A stretch of DNA of 64,000 nt from DATGKG01 sp963851325 (GCA_963851325.1 CAWKOR010000001.1:1240001-1304000); one strand, 5' to 3'; positions 15,782 through 24,816 are shown, counted from the first letter of the stretch. Numbers and translations are program-made. The notes: generated by a model not told the origin, from the letters alone.

Positions 15782-18370
15782 CTACGACGCCTGCGCGATG
15801 GGCGCCGGCTTCTTATTGAAGACCTGGTGTGCGCGGGGCTGCTCTGCATGCAGTTTGGCCAGCCCCTGCGTGATGCCGTCGATCGATGCGATCGCGATCG
15901 CGGCCTCGATCTCCTTGCAAATCGCCGCCATCGGATTGGCGCCCACCATCGCCGCGCTGCCCTTGAGCGTGTGAACGTAGTTTTTGAGTTGTTTGAAATC
16001 CGACTCCGCCAACGCCGCGTCGATGCTGACGATCAGACGATCCATCTCGTCCAGAAAAAGTTCTGCGACTTCAGCAAACAGCGCGGGATCGTCCAACTCG
16101 GCCGCTACGTCATACGGCTTGGACACCGGTGCTTCGTCGGCGCGGCCACTTATCAGGTTGGCCAGCAGTTCGAGCAGCACGGCTTTGGATACCGGCTTGG
16201 TGACGTGCAAATCGCATCCCGCTTCGAGGCTGCGCTCGCGGTCACCGGCCATCGCAGCGGCGGTCAACGCGATGACCGGGGTGCGCGCGACATGGTTCTC
16301 GCGTTCCCATCTGCGGATTGCGGCGGTGGCTTCGTAGCCATCGACCAGCGGCATATACATGTCCATCAGGACCACGTCGTATTTGCTTGAAGTAAATTTC
16401 TTGACCGCGAGCGCGCCGTTTTCCGCTTCGTCGATTTCGTATTGGGTGGCCTTGAGGAAAGCCTTCACCAGCATCCGGTTACCCGGGTTATCCTCGGCGA
16501 GAAGGATTCGCGCGGCCCTGGTCGGGGTCGAACTCGCCTGGATGGTGTCGGCGGTCGGCGCAACCTTCGCCCACTCGACCTCACCCACCATCGCCTCCTG
16601 CAGAATGCGGAAGAGTTCGCCGCGCTTGGGCGGTTTCACGATGTAGTGGCGCAGGCCGGCTTCCTTCATGCGATCGAAGCGGGCGTGCAACTCGTCCGAA
16701 GTGAGCATCAGAATCGCCGGGGTCCGATCGCTCCGATCGTGGAGTGCCTTGATCAGCTCGACTCCGCCGACGTTGGGCATCTTGCTATCGACCATCAGAA
16801 TCGAAAATCGATTGCCCGATGCCGCGGCGGCTTCGATTGCGCCAATCGCCTCGGTGGCGGAAACGCAAGTCTCGGTCAGCCCGCCGATGGACCTGATCAT
16901 CCGGGCCAGCACCGCCACGCCGGCGGCATTGTCGTCGACGATCAGAACATGCGCTCCATTGAGGTTGGGGCGCTGCGCCGCGGCTTCCAGCGACTCGATC
17001 GGGAGCGCGAACGGGATGGTCGCGCGGAAGCTGCTGCCCTTGAGGATTTCGCTTTGCACCGTCAGTTTGCCGCCCAGCAGTTCCAGCAGGCGGTTGACGA
17101 TGGTGAGGCCCAGCCCGCTGCCTTCGTTGCGTCGCGAGGCCGCCGAATCCAGTTGCGTGAAGACCTGGAAAACCGCATCGATCTTTTCGTCGGGAATGCC
17201 GATGCCGGTATCGCTGATGGTGAAGCGAATCTCCGCGCGATCCGCATCGCCGGCGACCTTTTCGACCGCCAGCGAGACTTGCCCGAACTCGGTGAACTTG
17301 ACCGCATTGCCAAGCAGATTGACGAGGATCTGCCGCAATCGCAGCGGATCGCCGACGACCACCGGAGGAACCTCGGGATCGATCCACACCGTCAGCTCGA
17401 GGTTCTTCTCGTGCGCGCGCAGCGCGAGGCTTTCGGCCACCGTCTCGCTCAACTCGCCAACGTCGAATTCCTCGTCCACCGTGGTCAGGCGTCCACTCTC
17501 GATTTTGGCGAGGTCCAGGATGTTGTTGATCAGTTCGAGCAGGCTCTTGCCGTTGGCGAACATCGTGTTGACATAGCGGCGCTGCTCGTTGGTGAGCGGG
17601 GTCTCGCCCAGCACCTCGGCCAGCCCCACGATGGCGTTCATCGGGGTGCGAATGTCATGCGACATGCTGGCCAGGAATCCGGACTTCGCTTCCGAGGCTT
17701 CCAGTGCCGCCAAGCGCGCTTTGTCGATCGCGCGGCGATAGTGTTCGTTGATAACCACCGACGCCTGCGCCAGGCCGATGGCAATCAGCCCGGTCAGCCA
17801 ATGGATCTCGAAGCCGTCGTCGGGAACCCGGATGGTCTGGATGACCATCATCATCAGCGCCACCCCGTTGAGGGAGAACTGCCAGCGCGACTCCCACGGC
17901 AGCAGCGCCGCTGCGCCGGTCACCATCAGGACTACCGAAAGATAAAAGGGTTCGTTGCGGCCGGATATCACACTCAGCGCGGTGGTTGAGAAGAGAATCA
18001 CGGTCACCGCCCATAAGGTCAGCGCCCGCCAATGGCGCCGGCCCATCGGCGTGAGCACCATGAAGAAGCCGATTACTCCGGTCGCGATATTGGCCAGATG
18101 CAGCGGGAGCGTCGCGACATTGACGCCCGGCGGCAAATTCAGATCGAGAAAGAGGTAGGCGGTCTGGAACAGGACGATCAGTACTGATGCGGCGCGTACG
18201 GTCCTCGCCACCAGCTCCGGTGAGACCGCAAACTCATCCGGGATACCCATCTCCGCCGCGCCACCGTCAGACGGCGTGGAATTATCTCGATCTGAAAGCA
18301 CTCTGTCGCGGGAGGCGGTGATCATTCCCAACCCGCCGGACACGGGCAATTTGCCAAACGCAGTCGCCAT
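15782..18370 (-). CDS. Hybrid sensor histidine kinase (6TM-HisKA-HATPase-REC-REC-HPt)
   Basis: An 862-residue membrane kinase. About six hydrophobic segments lie between residues 57 and 205 with no periplasmic sensor domain, so it may sense a membrane or redox state. HisKA has H238 in MSHDIRTPMNAI; the ATPase domain shows NLLGNAVKF near 351, DTGIGIP near 387 and GSGLGLTIV near 417. Two receivers follow: D528 (MVDSKMP, with K579) and D670 (LMDMYMP, with K725). The C-terminal HPt carries H800 in HTLKGSAAMVG. The architecture is BarA/ArcB-like. The downstream CheY-like gene is the likely partner. ATG 18370 gives a sensible N-terminus; longer in-frame starts exist up to 18451. Confidence 0.93.
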   Translation of the reverse strand: MATAFGKLPVSGGLGMITASRDRVLSDRDNSTPSDGGAAEMGIPDEFAVSPELVARTVRAASVLIVLFQTAYLFLDLNLPPGVNVATLPLHLANIATGVIGFFMVLTPMGRRHWRALTLWAVTVILFSTTALSVISGRNEPFYLSVVLMVTGAAALLPWESRWQFSLNGVALMMMVIQTIRVPDDGFEIHWLTGLIAIGLAQASVVINEHYRRAIDKARLAALEASEAKSGFLASMSHDIRTPMNAIVGLAEVLGETPLTNEQRRYVNTMFANGKSLLELINNILDLAKIESGRLTTVDEEFDVGELSETVAESLALRAHEKNLELTVWIDPEVPPVVVGDPLRLRQILVNLLGNAVKFTEFGQVSLAVEKVAGDADRAEIRFTISDTGIGIPDEKIDAVFQVFTQLDSAASRRNEGSGLGLTIVNRLLELLGGKLTVQSEILKGSSFRATIPFALPIESLEAAAQRPNLNGAHVLIVDDNAAGVAVLARMIRSIGGLTETCVSATEAIGAIEAAAASGNRFSILMVDSKMPNVGGVELIKALHDRSDRTPAILMLTSDELHARFDRMKEAGLRHYIVKPPKRGELFRILQEAMVGEVEWAKVAPTADTIQASSTPTRAARILLAEDNPGNRMLVKAFLKATQYEIDEAENGALAVKKFTSSKYDVVLMDMYMPLVDGYEATAAIRRWERENHVARTPVIALTAAAMAGDRERSLEAGCDLHVTKPVSKAVLLELLANLISGRADEAPVSKPYDVAAELDDPALFAEVAELFLDEMDRLIVSIDAALAESDFKQLKNYVHTLKGSAAMVGANPMAAICKEIEAAIAIASIDGITQGLAKLHAEQPRAHQVFNKKPAPIAQAS

Positions 18371-18585
18371 CGATGTCAGGTCTGCAACAAAAGACCAGTC
18401 CCCCCTGTGCAGATAGCAGGATCGGTTCCTACCCGTGGGTAGGGAAATCATTCATGTTTGGCGGGGAAGTGCCTACAGGATGCAACCGCAGAGCTCATCG
18501 CGTAGCGATGCTGCAACCGCGGTCGCTATCGGAACAGACGAAGGTACAAGTCGAAAATTCAGTGGGCGCTGAGCAGTTGGAACGA

Positions 18586-18828
18586 TTACCAGCGCAAACG
18601 TGCGCGACGCAGTTGGTTCAGTATGAAGAGGACGTCGCGCTCGCAGGTGACCTCGCCCATCATCGCCGCATTGGACAGAGATTCCTGCTCTTCGGCGGTA
18701 ACCTGATAGTTCTCGGTCCAGGCCTTGTCGGCGAACAACCGCTCGATGACACCCGCGCGGGAGTTGGATGTCCCGGTATTATCGGACTTCTGGCGCGCGG
18801 CGCCGGAGTGCGCGGGGATATGCTTCAT
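18586..18828 (-). CDS. Small hypothetical protein
   Basis: An 80-residue product, MKHIPAHSGAARQKSDNTG then a helical part with VTAEEQESLSNAAMMGEVT and an Arg-rich end. AGGAG lies just upstream of the ATG. Residue composition looks protein-like, but no family is recognised. It lies upstream of the histidine kinase on the same strand with a gap of about 215 bases, so co-transcription is possible. Confidence 0.5.
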   Translation of the reverse strand: MKHIPAHSGAARQKSDNTGTSNSRAGVIERLFADKAWTENYQVTAEEQESLSNAAMMGEVTCERDVLFILNQLRRARLRW

Positions 18829-19347
18829 AGTCTCCTGTCCAAACGGTCGAGCATCGCCATGAGGGCGATGTCCACACTCACCATTTGACGTTATAAACTA
18901 CACGAAGTCACTAAGCAATACACGACGTAACAAAAAACTACATACCCAGGCTGGCCCGATCGTAGCAAAACTCGCCTCTAAGGCGGATGCGGAGTGACGC
19001 CGCCGAGCCGATGCTGAGTCAATTTGGAGTCCGGCCGTCTGGATTGCCGACCAGTTCGGCTAGCCGCCGTTCGCGGAAACGTTCCAGTGGAATCCTCGAA
19101 GACTTGGGTCCTTCAAAACCAGATCAATTCAAGACGGCGCAATCGGTTCCAAGGTGCGGCTTCGCGCGTGCGCGTTTTGGAGGCGCTTCGCGCGATCCGG
19201 ATTCGACGGTCGTTCGCGAGGAGGTTGCGTCACAGGTGACCCCGTCTCCACTATGATCGCATGATGAGCACGTCGACATTGATGCATTCGATCACGCCAT
19301 CGGCAATTTGCTTAAGAGTGGCGACGATGTGATCAACAAGTCTATAT
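18829..19347. other. Non-coding or decayed spacer
   Basis: About 520 bases without a convincing gene. The left part (18880-18960) is AT-richer than its surroundings. The plus-strand frame 18987-19256 has an Arg/Ser-rich composition typical of a chance reading and no ribosome binding site. No tRNA-like fold, inverted repeat or insertion-sequence end was seen. Confidence 0.5.
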
Positions 19348-19896
19348 CTAAGTAGTCTCGCGCTTTGTGGGATTGGGCGGAGGAAACTGCATATCGGTTT
19401 GAGCCTTTGCTGGCGGTAAGGGTAAGCCAGCTACCTCAGCGGTGGGAATTCCGAATCGACGGGCTAGACCGATCAGGCCCTTATCTTGAGAATAGATGCG
19501 ATTCACGCCGGATACCTTCGCGATAGCAACGATTTGATGATCGACTTTGACCTTGGGCCATGGGTCGCCAAAGCGGTTGCGCTTGCCGGTAGACTTCAAC
19601 GTTGTCCTCAGCATCGCAGCTGCTTCGACCGCTGCTCTGGCGTCAAACGGTTCAATCTTGAACCGCTTCGACGAATTAATAATCTGAAAATAGTCTGACG
19701 CGGCATTTTCCGCGCGAACAAGTAGTTCGCTGAAGACAGGCGCAGGTATAACAACTTGTTACGCGATTCCTCGAGTTGCGCAATCAAGAACTGCTCCCGT
19801 TGCTTTGCGTCCGGAATTACATGGCCGTGGCGGTCGTGAATGGTAGCCGGATTGGGAGAAATCGCTATCAACAGCGTTGCCGTGTCGGAAAGACAT
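19348..19896 (-). pseudogene. PIN-domain (toxin-like ribonuclease) gene broken by two frameshifts
   Basis: Three segments in different frames reconstruct one PIN protein of about 183 residues. From ATG 19896 one extra T (near 19888) shifts into SDTATLLIAISPNPATIHD, which carries the first catalytic Asp; a missing base near 19757 shifts into VVIPAPVFSELLVRAENAAS, then VKVDHQIVAIAKVSGVNRIY and SQDKGLIGLARRFGIP. These match the PIN fold with its acidic residues (E in SELLVRAE, D in VDHQIV, D in SQDKGL). PIN proteins are usually RNases, often VapC-like toxins. The ATG is ten bases after the partner gene stop. As read, no full product can be made. Confidence 0.75.
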
Positions 19897-19906
19897 CCTT
19901 CACTGT

Positions 19907-20362
19907 TTAGGCGTCGTCTCCATGGTCCTCGCCATCGCTCCGCAATCGGGCAAGTTCCGCTAACGGATTCTCCATTTCATTCCATTCGTTCCCAGGTACA
20001 GCACGGATCGTAGTTGAAAACAGAGCATTACGATCGTCAATCAGCGGCTGAAAATCGACGAATGGTAAATCTTCAAGAATCCATTTGCCCTTTGCGAGAT
20101 CGGAACCACGACCTTGTCCAAACACCCGCAGCGGAATGTCGAAAATGTGCTTAGCGATCTCCCACGCAACAGATCGAGACCCGTAGCAGAGGTGACTGCC
20201 CTCATCGGATTGTAAGTGCACAGGGACGGGATCATTAATCCCGCCAAGGCGCACCACAACACCATCAAGAGTTCCTTCTTGATTAAACGGCCCGAATACC
20301 TGCTTGGTGGTTTCTTGTGCAGGCGGTTCAAAGCGAACTATTTCCGCGCCAGCCTCAAACAT
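19907..20362 (-). CDS. Conserved hypothetical protein paired with the PIN gene
   Basis: A 151-residue protein: MFEAGAEIVRFEPPAQETT, FGPFNQEGTLDGVVVRLGG, VPVHLQSDEGSHLCYG, HIFDIPLRVFGQGR, and an acidic C-terminus PLAELARLRSDGED. I recall proteins of this type next to PIN genes, without a described function, so it may be the cognate partner or antitoxin; that is inference. It is intact and ends ten bases before the broken PIN gene. No clear ribosome binding site precedes ATG 20362; the frame is open for ten more codons upstream but without a better start. Confidence 0.65.
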   Translation of the reverse strand: MFEAGAEIVRFEPPAQETTKQVFGPFNQEGTLDGVVVRLGGINDPVPVHLQSDEGSHLCYGSRSVAWEIAKHIFDIPLRVFGQGRGSDLAKGKWILEDLPFVDFQPLIDDRNALFSTTIRAVPGNEWNEMENPLAELARLRSDGEDHGDDA

Positions 20363-20384
20363 AAAAACTGCGCCCGTTTTGTCT

Positions 20385-20594
20385 TCACGTAACTAATCCG
20401 CTAGCGCTTTCGCCCGCGGAGAGCGGTTGCGGTCCAGTTGGTTGAACCCCGCTCGTTTGCGTCGCATCCTTGATTCGTTGCTCTATCCTGGGCGCTGCTT
20501 CGAACAGAGTAACGATGAAGGGCATCAATCTCGACCCTAATTCACCCCGGCGAAGGTGAACGTGTTTCTGCTCCCATACGACAGTGGAGCTCAA
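20385..20594 (-). CDS. Possible small hypothetical protein upstream of the PIN module
   Basis: A 69-codon frame (MSSTVVWEQKHVHLRRGELG onward) whose stop lies 22 bases before the start of the PIN-partner gene, so it could be the first gene of that unit. Composition is plausible for the first 45 residues, then Ser/Pro/Gly-rich. No family is recognised and no ribosome binding site is evident. Confidence 0.3.
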   Translation of the reverse strand: MSSTVVWEQKHVHLRRGELGSRLMPFIVTLFEAAPRIEQRIKDATQTSGVQPTGPQPLSAGESASGLVT

Positions 20595-20620
20595 ATCATC
20601 AGAAATACTCCGTTACCCGT

Positions 20621-20806
20621 TCATCGAAGTCCCGTCCGAACAGAGCGAGATCCGTCAACAAAAATCTGAATCGCAAAAGGTCCATCTGGTTCGAACCACG
20701 ATAAGGACCCGCAGAGCTCGGGTACCCAGTTAGCCCGCCCGTCACGACTCATGTAAGGGTAGCGAAGCTCTGGCGAAGGATCATCCGTCGCGTGCCGGAT
20801 AATCAT
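20621..20806 (-). pseudogene. Possible gene remnant
   Basis: The frame reads MIIRHATDDPSPELRYPYMS, then WVPELCGSLSWFEPDGPFAI. This looks protein-like, but the frame ends early; a neighbouring frame continues with LLTDLALFGRDFDERVTEYF to a stop at about 20589. A single indel would join them into a protein of about 80 residues. I cannot name a family. It lies in the same decayed stretch as the PIN pseudogene. Confidence 0.3.
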
Positions 20807-21021
20807 GTTCGCGAAGGACTCCTACCCAGCCGATGGGTGCGGGATCATTGATAAATACTTCGTGGCGACCTGCTTCAGGTTTTCAGTCTGACCCACTACC
20901 CGCCGGGACTCCCGTCTCGTAAATCCCGCTCTCGCGATGCTATTATCGAAGCCTTGAACTGAACCGCCGAATGAGGCCGCCCCGAGGTCTTTGGCCGAGA
21001 TTCTTGCCCGAGGTTTTGACG

Positions 21022-21558
21022 ATGATGGAACGTATTGAACTTTCCCGCGAATGCGAAGGCGTCCAGGTTCCGGCCGGGACCAAAATGACCCTCGAAAAAG
21101 GACTCGAGGTCTTCATCACTCAGTCGCTCGGCGGAACCTATACCGTGCAGGTTCCGGCCTACGGCGGCTTGTTCCGAATCTCCGGCAAGGATGCCGATGC
21201 GCTGGGTAAAACTCCCGAGCAGACCGCCGAAACTGCGGTGGCCGGCGACACGGAATCGATGGTGTGGGATCAACTCAAGACCTGTTTCGATCCCGAAATT
21301 CCAGTGAACATCGTCGACCTCGGATTGGTCTACGGGATGGAAATTGCGCCGCTTCCTGACGGCAGCAAACGGGTCGATGTCAAGATGACGCTGACCGCGC
21401 AGGGATGCGGCATGGGCGCATCGATCGCGATGGATGCCAAACAGAAGCTTTCCGAGATTCCCGGCGTATCCGAGGCCAATGTCGATCTGGTGTGGGATCC
21501 GCCCTGGAACCCGCAGATGATCTCGCCGGAAGGCAAGGAGCGCCTGGGGCTGGACTAG
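21022..21558 (+). CDS. sufT: Putative Fe-S cluster assembly protein SufT (MIP18 family)
   Basis: A 178-residue protein. The N-terminal part (VPAGTKMTLEKGLEVFITQSL onward) is the SufT-specific beta-barrel-like module, and the C-terminal MIP18/DUF59 domain shows CFDPEIPVNIVDLGLVYG, MTLTAQGCGMGASIAMDAK with the conserved Cys, and VDLVWDPPWNPQMIS. SufT assists maturation of Fe-S proteins. The ATG at 21022 has GAGG upstream. No suf operon is present beside it; it stands alone upstream of the membrane-peroxiredoxin gene. Confidence 0.9.
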   Translation: MMERIELSRECEGVQVPAGTKMTLEKGLEVFITQSLGGTYTVQVPAYGGLFRISGKDADALGKTPEQTAETAVAGDTESMVWDQLKTCFDPEIPVNIVDLGLVYGMEIAPLPDGSKRVDVKMTLTAQGCGMGASIAMDAKQKLSEIPGVSEANVDLVWDPPWNPQMISPEGKERLGLD

Positions 21559-21603
21559 CAGCCTCTCATACGTTGTGGACCGGCGTTGGAGTGTTCATAG
21601 GCC

Positions 21604-21637
21604 AAAACCGCCTTTGAAAGGCCGGTTTGCGTTTGTC
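21604..21637 (+). terminator. Weak terminator-like hairpin after sufT
   Basis: AAACCG pairs with CGGTTT around an inner CCTT-TGA-AAGG stem, with one bulged base, between 21605 and 21628. It is followed by GCGTTTGTC, a poor T-tract. It lies between sufT and the next plus-strand gene. Confidence 0.35.
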
Positions 21638-21660
21638 TTCCTCCGTGGATAACGTCGATC

Positions 21661-22905
21661 ATGATGGCATCCTTGGACTGGCAGCTGATCGCCGAAGTCG
21701 CGACCACTGTCTCCACGGTCGCATTCGCCGCCAGCGCGATCGTGGTAGTTATGCAGTTGCGCCAGGCCGCGCGCGAGCGTTACTTCTCGGTCACCGCGCA
21801 TCTGTTTGAAATCTGGCAGAGTCCCGAGTTTCAGCATGATCAGCTCTTCCTGCTGCACAAACTTGCGCAACCCACCTGGGAAGAGTTCTGCGCGCTGGGA
21901 CGAGGCGAGCATCCCGAACGCGCGCTTCATCGGGTGGGCGGCTACTACGATCGGGTCGGCAACCTGGTGCGCCACGGCCTGATTCGCAAAGACGATATCC
22001 TGCCGACCATCGGAGGCAACGCGGTGGCGGTATGGTATCGCATCGAGCCGCTGGTCAAAGAACTGCGCCTTCGCGAGAACGCAGTGCTCTTCGAGAACTA
22101 CGAATCACTGCTGCCTGAATGCCGCGAATGCTATGTGCCGGGCGTCGAAAGCCATCTCCGTCAAGTTTCCGTTCCGATGCCCGCGACGAAAAACGGAGCC
22201 CTCGCACCAGTTTGCGTGATACCGGAGGTGGCCGCCCGCGAATCAACAGTGAGCAATGGCGCACAGGTGGGTAAATCGAGTTCGACGACGGGGGGAGAAA
22301 TCGAAGGGAGGTTTTCTCCAATGGTTACCGACAGCGCGATTGATACTGGTACTCCGGCGAAGGCAGAATTTGCACTTCCTGACACCGATGGCATCCAACA
22401 TAACCTTTCGGAGTTTATCGCGGCGGGACCGGCGGTGCTGGTCTACGCGCGAGGCGCATGGTGTCCGTTCTGTTTGCGCCAACTGGCCGACTACGGCGAA
22501 CGCTATCGTGACTTCAAGCAATCCGGGATCGAGGTATTCGCGGTTTCACCCGAAAGCCCGCGCCGCGCGCGCCGCCTGCGCAGGCAATTGAAGCTGCCAT
22601 TCGCGGTGTTATCGGATTCCCGGCTGGAGGTGGCACGTAATTTCGGCTTGATGGACCATGAAAAACCGGGCGAGCCGACCCCCGCGACGCTGGTGCTCGA
22701 TGGCCGGCGGGGGGTGATGCTGTCGACGCTCAATCAATTGGAGAAGTGTCTCCTCGCGCGCGACACGCTCGCTTATGCCCGTGCGCTCAGGCAGGAGGGC
22801 AGTATGCCGTCGCCCCCAGCGCCGCAGGTAGAGAGGCCACAGGCCGGTCCGGGCTATTTCGCGCGCGGTCTTTGGAATATGGCCGCCGGCCTCGTAGTCC
22901 GCTGA
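21661..22905 (+). CDS. Membrane-anchored DUF fused to peroxiredoxin-like (AhpC/TSA) domain
   Basis: One 414-residue frame. Residues 10-35 form a transmembrane segment (VSTVAFAASAIVVVMQLRQA) followed by a helical cytoplasmic part to about 165, resembling uncharacterised single-TM proteins. Residues 235-385 are a peroxiredoxin-like thioredoxin fold: FALPDTDGIQHNLSEF, VYARGAWCPFCLRQLADYG (C268 and C271), AVSPESPRRAR and FAVLSDSRLEVARNFGL. The fusion would place a peroxide- or thiol-active domain at the membrane. An ATG at 22321 (codon 221) has GGGAGG about nine bases upstream, so a free peroxiredoxin of 194 residues could also be made from the same gene. Confidence 0.85.
   Translation: MMASLDWQLIAEVATTVSTVAFAASAIVVVMQLRQAARERYFSVTAHLFEIWQSPEFQHDQLFLLHKLAQPTWEEFCALGRGEHPERALHRVGGYYDRVGNLVRHGLIRKDDILPTIGGNAVAVWYRIEPLVKELRLRENAVLFENYESLLPECRECYVPGVESHLRQVSVPMPATKNGALAPVCVIPEVAARESTVSNGAQVGKSSSTTGGEIEGRFSPMVTDSAIDTGTPAKAEFALPDTDGIQHNLSEFIAAGPAVLVYARGAWCPFCLRQLADYGERYRDFKQSGIEVFAVSPESPRRARRLRRQLKLPFAVLSDSRLEVARNFGLMDHEKPGEPTPATLVLDGRRGVMLSTLNQLEKCLLARDTLAYARALRQEGSMPSPPAPQVERPQAGPGYFARGLWNMAAGLVVR
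22321..22323 (+). promoter_or_regulatory. Internal translation start for a free peroxiredoxin-like product
   Basis: The in-frame ATG at 22321 follows AAGGGAGGTTTTCTCCA, a near-ideal Shine-Dalgarno with about nine bases of spacing. The domain boundary lies just downstream, so the internal product would be a complete peroxiredoxin-like protein. Confidence 0.45.
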
Positions 22906-22957
22906 GGCGGCTCAAGCAATCGCGAGGGAAGTCCCCTCGGATCAAACAGCAGTGCGG

Positions 22958-24271
22958 TTACTGAACGGCGTAAAGGCGCCATGGATCGGGAACGCCCTTG
23001 AGCGTATGCGCGCCGCGATCGCCGAACTTGAGGCCGGAGCCGCCAACCAGGTCCCTGACGGTGCTGGAGACCAGTACCTCATCCGGCTCAGCCAGGGCGG
23101 CGACCCGCGCGCCGATGTGCACCGCGATGCCAACTACGTTGTCACCTGAGAGCTTGCACTCACCGGTATGCAATCCCGTGCGGACCTGAAGTCCCAGCGC
23201 ATGGACGCGCTCGCGGAGTGAACAAGCGCATCGGATCGCGCGCGCTGGGCCATCGAAGGTGGCGAGCATTCCGTCGCCGGCGGTATCCACCTCGCGGCCG
23301 CGAAAGGCGCTCAGTTCTTTGCGTATCACGGTGTACCAATTGTCGAGCAATACGCTCCATCGCGCATCGCCCATTTCGAATGCGTGTTGCGTCGAGGCGA
23401 CGATGTCGGTGAACATCACGGTGGCGACCACCCGATCCGGTTCGAGGCGATGGCGCTCGCCAGTGATAAATTCCTCGATGTAGTCAGCGATAACGTCCTG
23501 GGTTTCATTGTCGAGCACCAGGTGGTCGGTGCCGGGAATCTCGGCGTATTTTGCTCCGGGGATCTGCTCGGCAAGGTAGCGACCGCATGAAACCGGCACC
23601 AGCGCATCGCCCACGCGATGCAGAATCAGGCTCGGAATCTGGATTGATGGCAGAACGTGACGGACATCCAATTCGAAGTTGGCGTGCATCAGCGCGGCGA
23701 TCGAGCCGGGACTCGCTGATTCCCGCTCGAGACGACCAGATTGCTCACGGACCGCTCTGTCCCCGTATGCACTGGGAGCGTTCATTTTGAGTAAAATCCC
23801 CTCACCCCAATGCTCTGCCCATTGTCTGAGGATCCATTCCAGTCCTTCGCGGGTCACCGACCACGGAGGATCCTTTAGCGACGCGAAGGTTCCATAGAGG
23901 ACGAGCGACGAGGCCCGTTCCGGATAGGTGGCGGAAAACATCAGGCACATCGGGCCGCCCTCGGACCAACCATAGATTGTCGCACGCGCAGAGCCGGCCG
24001 CATCCATAACCGCGCGCACGTCACCGACCCGTTCTTCGAGGGTTTGCTCGGCGATCCGGTCAGACAAACCTTGCCCGCGCTTGTCGAACACAATGACCCT
24101 CGCAAAAGCGGTGAGCCTTTTGAGCAAGTGTTGATAGGACGGTATCTCCCACAAGACTTCCACGTGTGAGAGCGTCCCAGGGATAAGCACGATGTCGCGC
24201 GGGCCCTCGCCGAAGATGCGATAGGCGAGGTGAACATCGCCACTCTTCGCGTATCTGATGGGAGCTTCCAT
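22958..24271 (-). CDS. Alpha/beta-hydrolase fused to class III adenylate/guanylate cyclase
   Basis: 437 residues. The N-terminal 260 residues form an alpha/beta hydrolase: oxyanion strand IVLIPGTLSHVE, FDKRGQGLSD, nucleophile elbow GWSEGGPM with the serine, and PGTDHLVLDN with the catalytic His. The C-terminal class III cyclase has the metal aspartates in VMFTDIVASTQ and in GREVDTAGDGMLATF, and RTGLHTGE plus VVGIAVHIGARV as usual. GGGAGG seven bases before ATG 24271 supports this start. Such hydrolase-cyclase fusions are common in actinobacteria and proteobacteria; the hydrolase part probably senses a ligand and controls cAMP synthesis. Confidence 0.92.
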   Translation of the reverse strand: MEAPIRYAKSGDVHLAYRIFGEGPRDIVLIPGTLSHVEVLWEIPSYQHLLKRLTAFARVIVFDKRGQGLSDRIAEQTLEERVGDVRAVMDAAGSARATIYGWSEGGPMCLMFSATYPERASSLVLYGTFASLKDPPWSVTREGLEWILRQWAEHWGEGILLKMNAPSAYGDRAVREQSGRLERESASPGSIAALMHANFELDVRHVLPSIQIPSLILHRVGDALVPVSCGRYLAEQIPGAKYAEIPGTDHLVLDNETQDVIADYIEEFITGERHRLEPDRVVATVMFTDIVASTQHAFEMGDARWSVLLDNWYTVIRKELSAFRGREVDTAGDGMLATFDGPARAIRCACSLRERVHALGLQVRTGLHTGECKLSGDNVVGIAVHIGARVAALAEPDEVLVSSTVRDLVGGSGLKFGDRGAHTLKGVPDPWRLYAVQ

Positions 24272-24471
24272 TTCTTGCCTCCCGCGTGCCGAAAGTAGTC
24301 TCGCCGAAACGTAGTATGACCTGATGATTATCACCGCAAGGCCGCGTAACCAGCAATGGCCACCGCTGGAGATTCTTAGCCATGTGAATGCTCAACAGGC
24401 GCCGACCTCGCTCTTCCGACGCTGGACCTGAATCCGCATTGCAGGTGCGCGATACATTGTGAGGGTCGCCG

Positions 24472-24816
24472 CTACCGGTGAGCATCCGTCTCGGTTACGA
24501 GCTCACGTATCGCAACGCATCGGCCCGCCAGCACTTGAACCGGGTATTGCTGGAAATAATTGTCCGCCTTGGTAATCCGGCCAGCGTGCCGCAGCGCGTT
24601 GAACTGCTGATTTTGCATTACGGTGGTGCAATCGATCTGGCTGTCGAAAGTGCCGACTTTTCCCCACTTTGAAAGCGGCAAATCGGTCGCCGGATGACCG
24701 TCTGTGGTAAGCGGCGGGACGATCAGCAGCCATCCACCGTAGGCGCCCCCGCCAGTGGCAGAGGCGCATCCGGCGAGGAGCAAGATGGAGATCGCGATAA
24801 GATTACGGATGCGCAT
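24472..24816 (-). CDS. Small lipoprotein
   Basis: A 114-residue lipoprotein: MRIRNLIAISILLLAGCASA carries the lipobox LAGC. The mature part has two cysteines (IDCTTVMQNQ and AGRCVAIREL) likely to form a disulfide, and a helical segment between. No named family. It lies divergent from rplU, 81 bases away. Confidence 0.7.
   Translation of the reverse strand: MRIRNLIAISILLLAGCASATGGGAYGGWLLIVPPLTTDGHPATDLPLSKWGKVGTFDSQIDCTTVMQNQQFNALRHAGRITKADNYFQQYPVQVLAGRCVAIRELVTETDAHR

Noticed and set aside
18373..18888. A long plus-strand frame opposite the histidine-kinase upstream region
   Set aside because: It is the mirror of the small minus-strand gene at 18586-18828, has no ribosome binding site and no recognisable protein pattern.
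18987..19256. Possible gene of 89 codons in the spacer after the histidine kinase
   Set aside because: Composition is that of a chance high-GC frame, with no start signal and no homology pattern.
20680..20720. TGGTTCGAACC motif resembling a tRNA T-loop on the plus strand
   Set aside because: No D-arm, anticodon arm or acceptor pairing can be arranged around it; the motif is a short palindrome.
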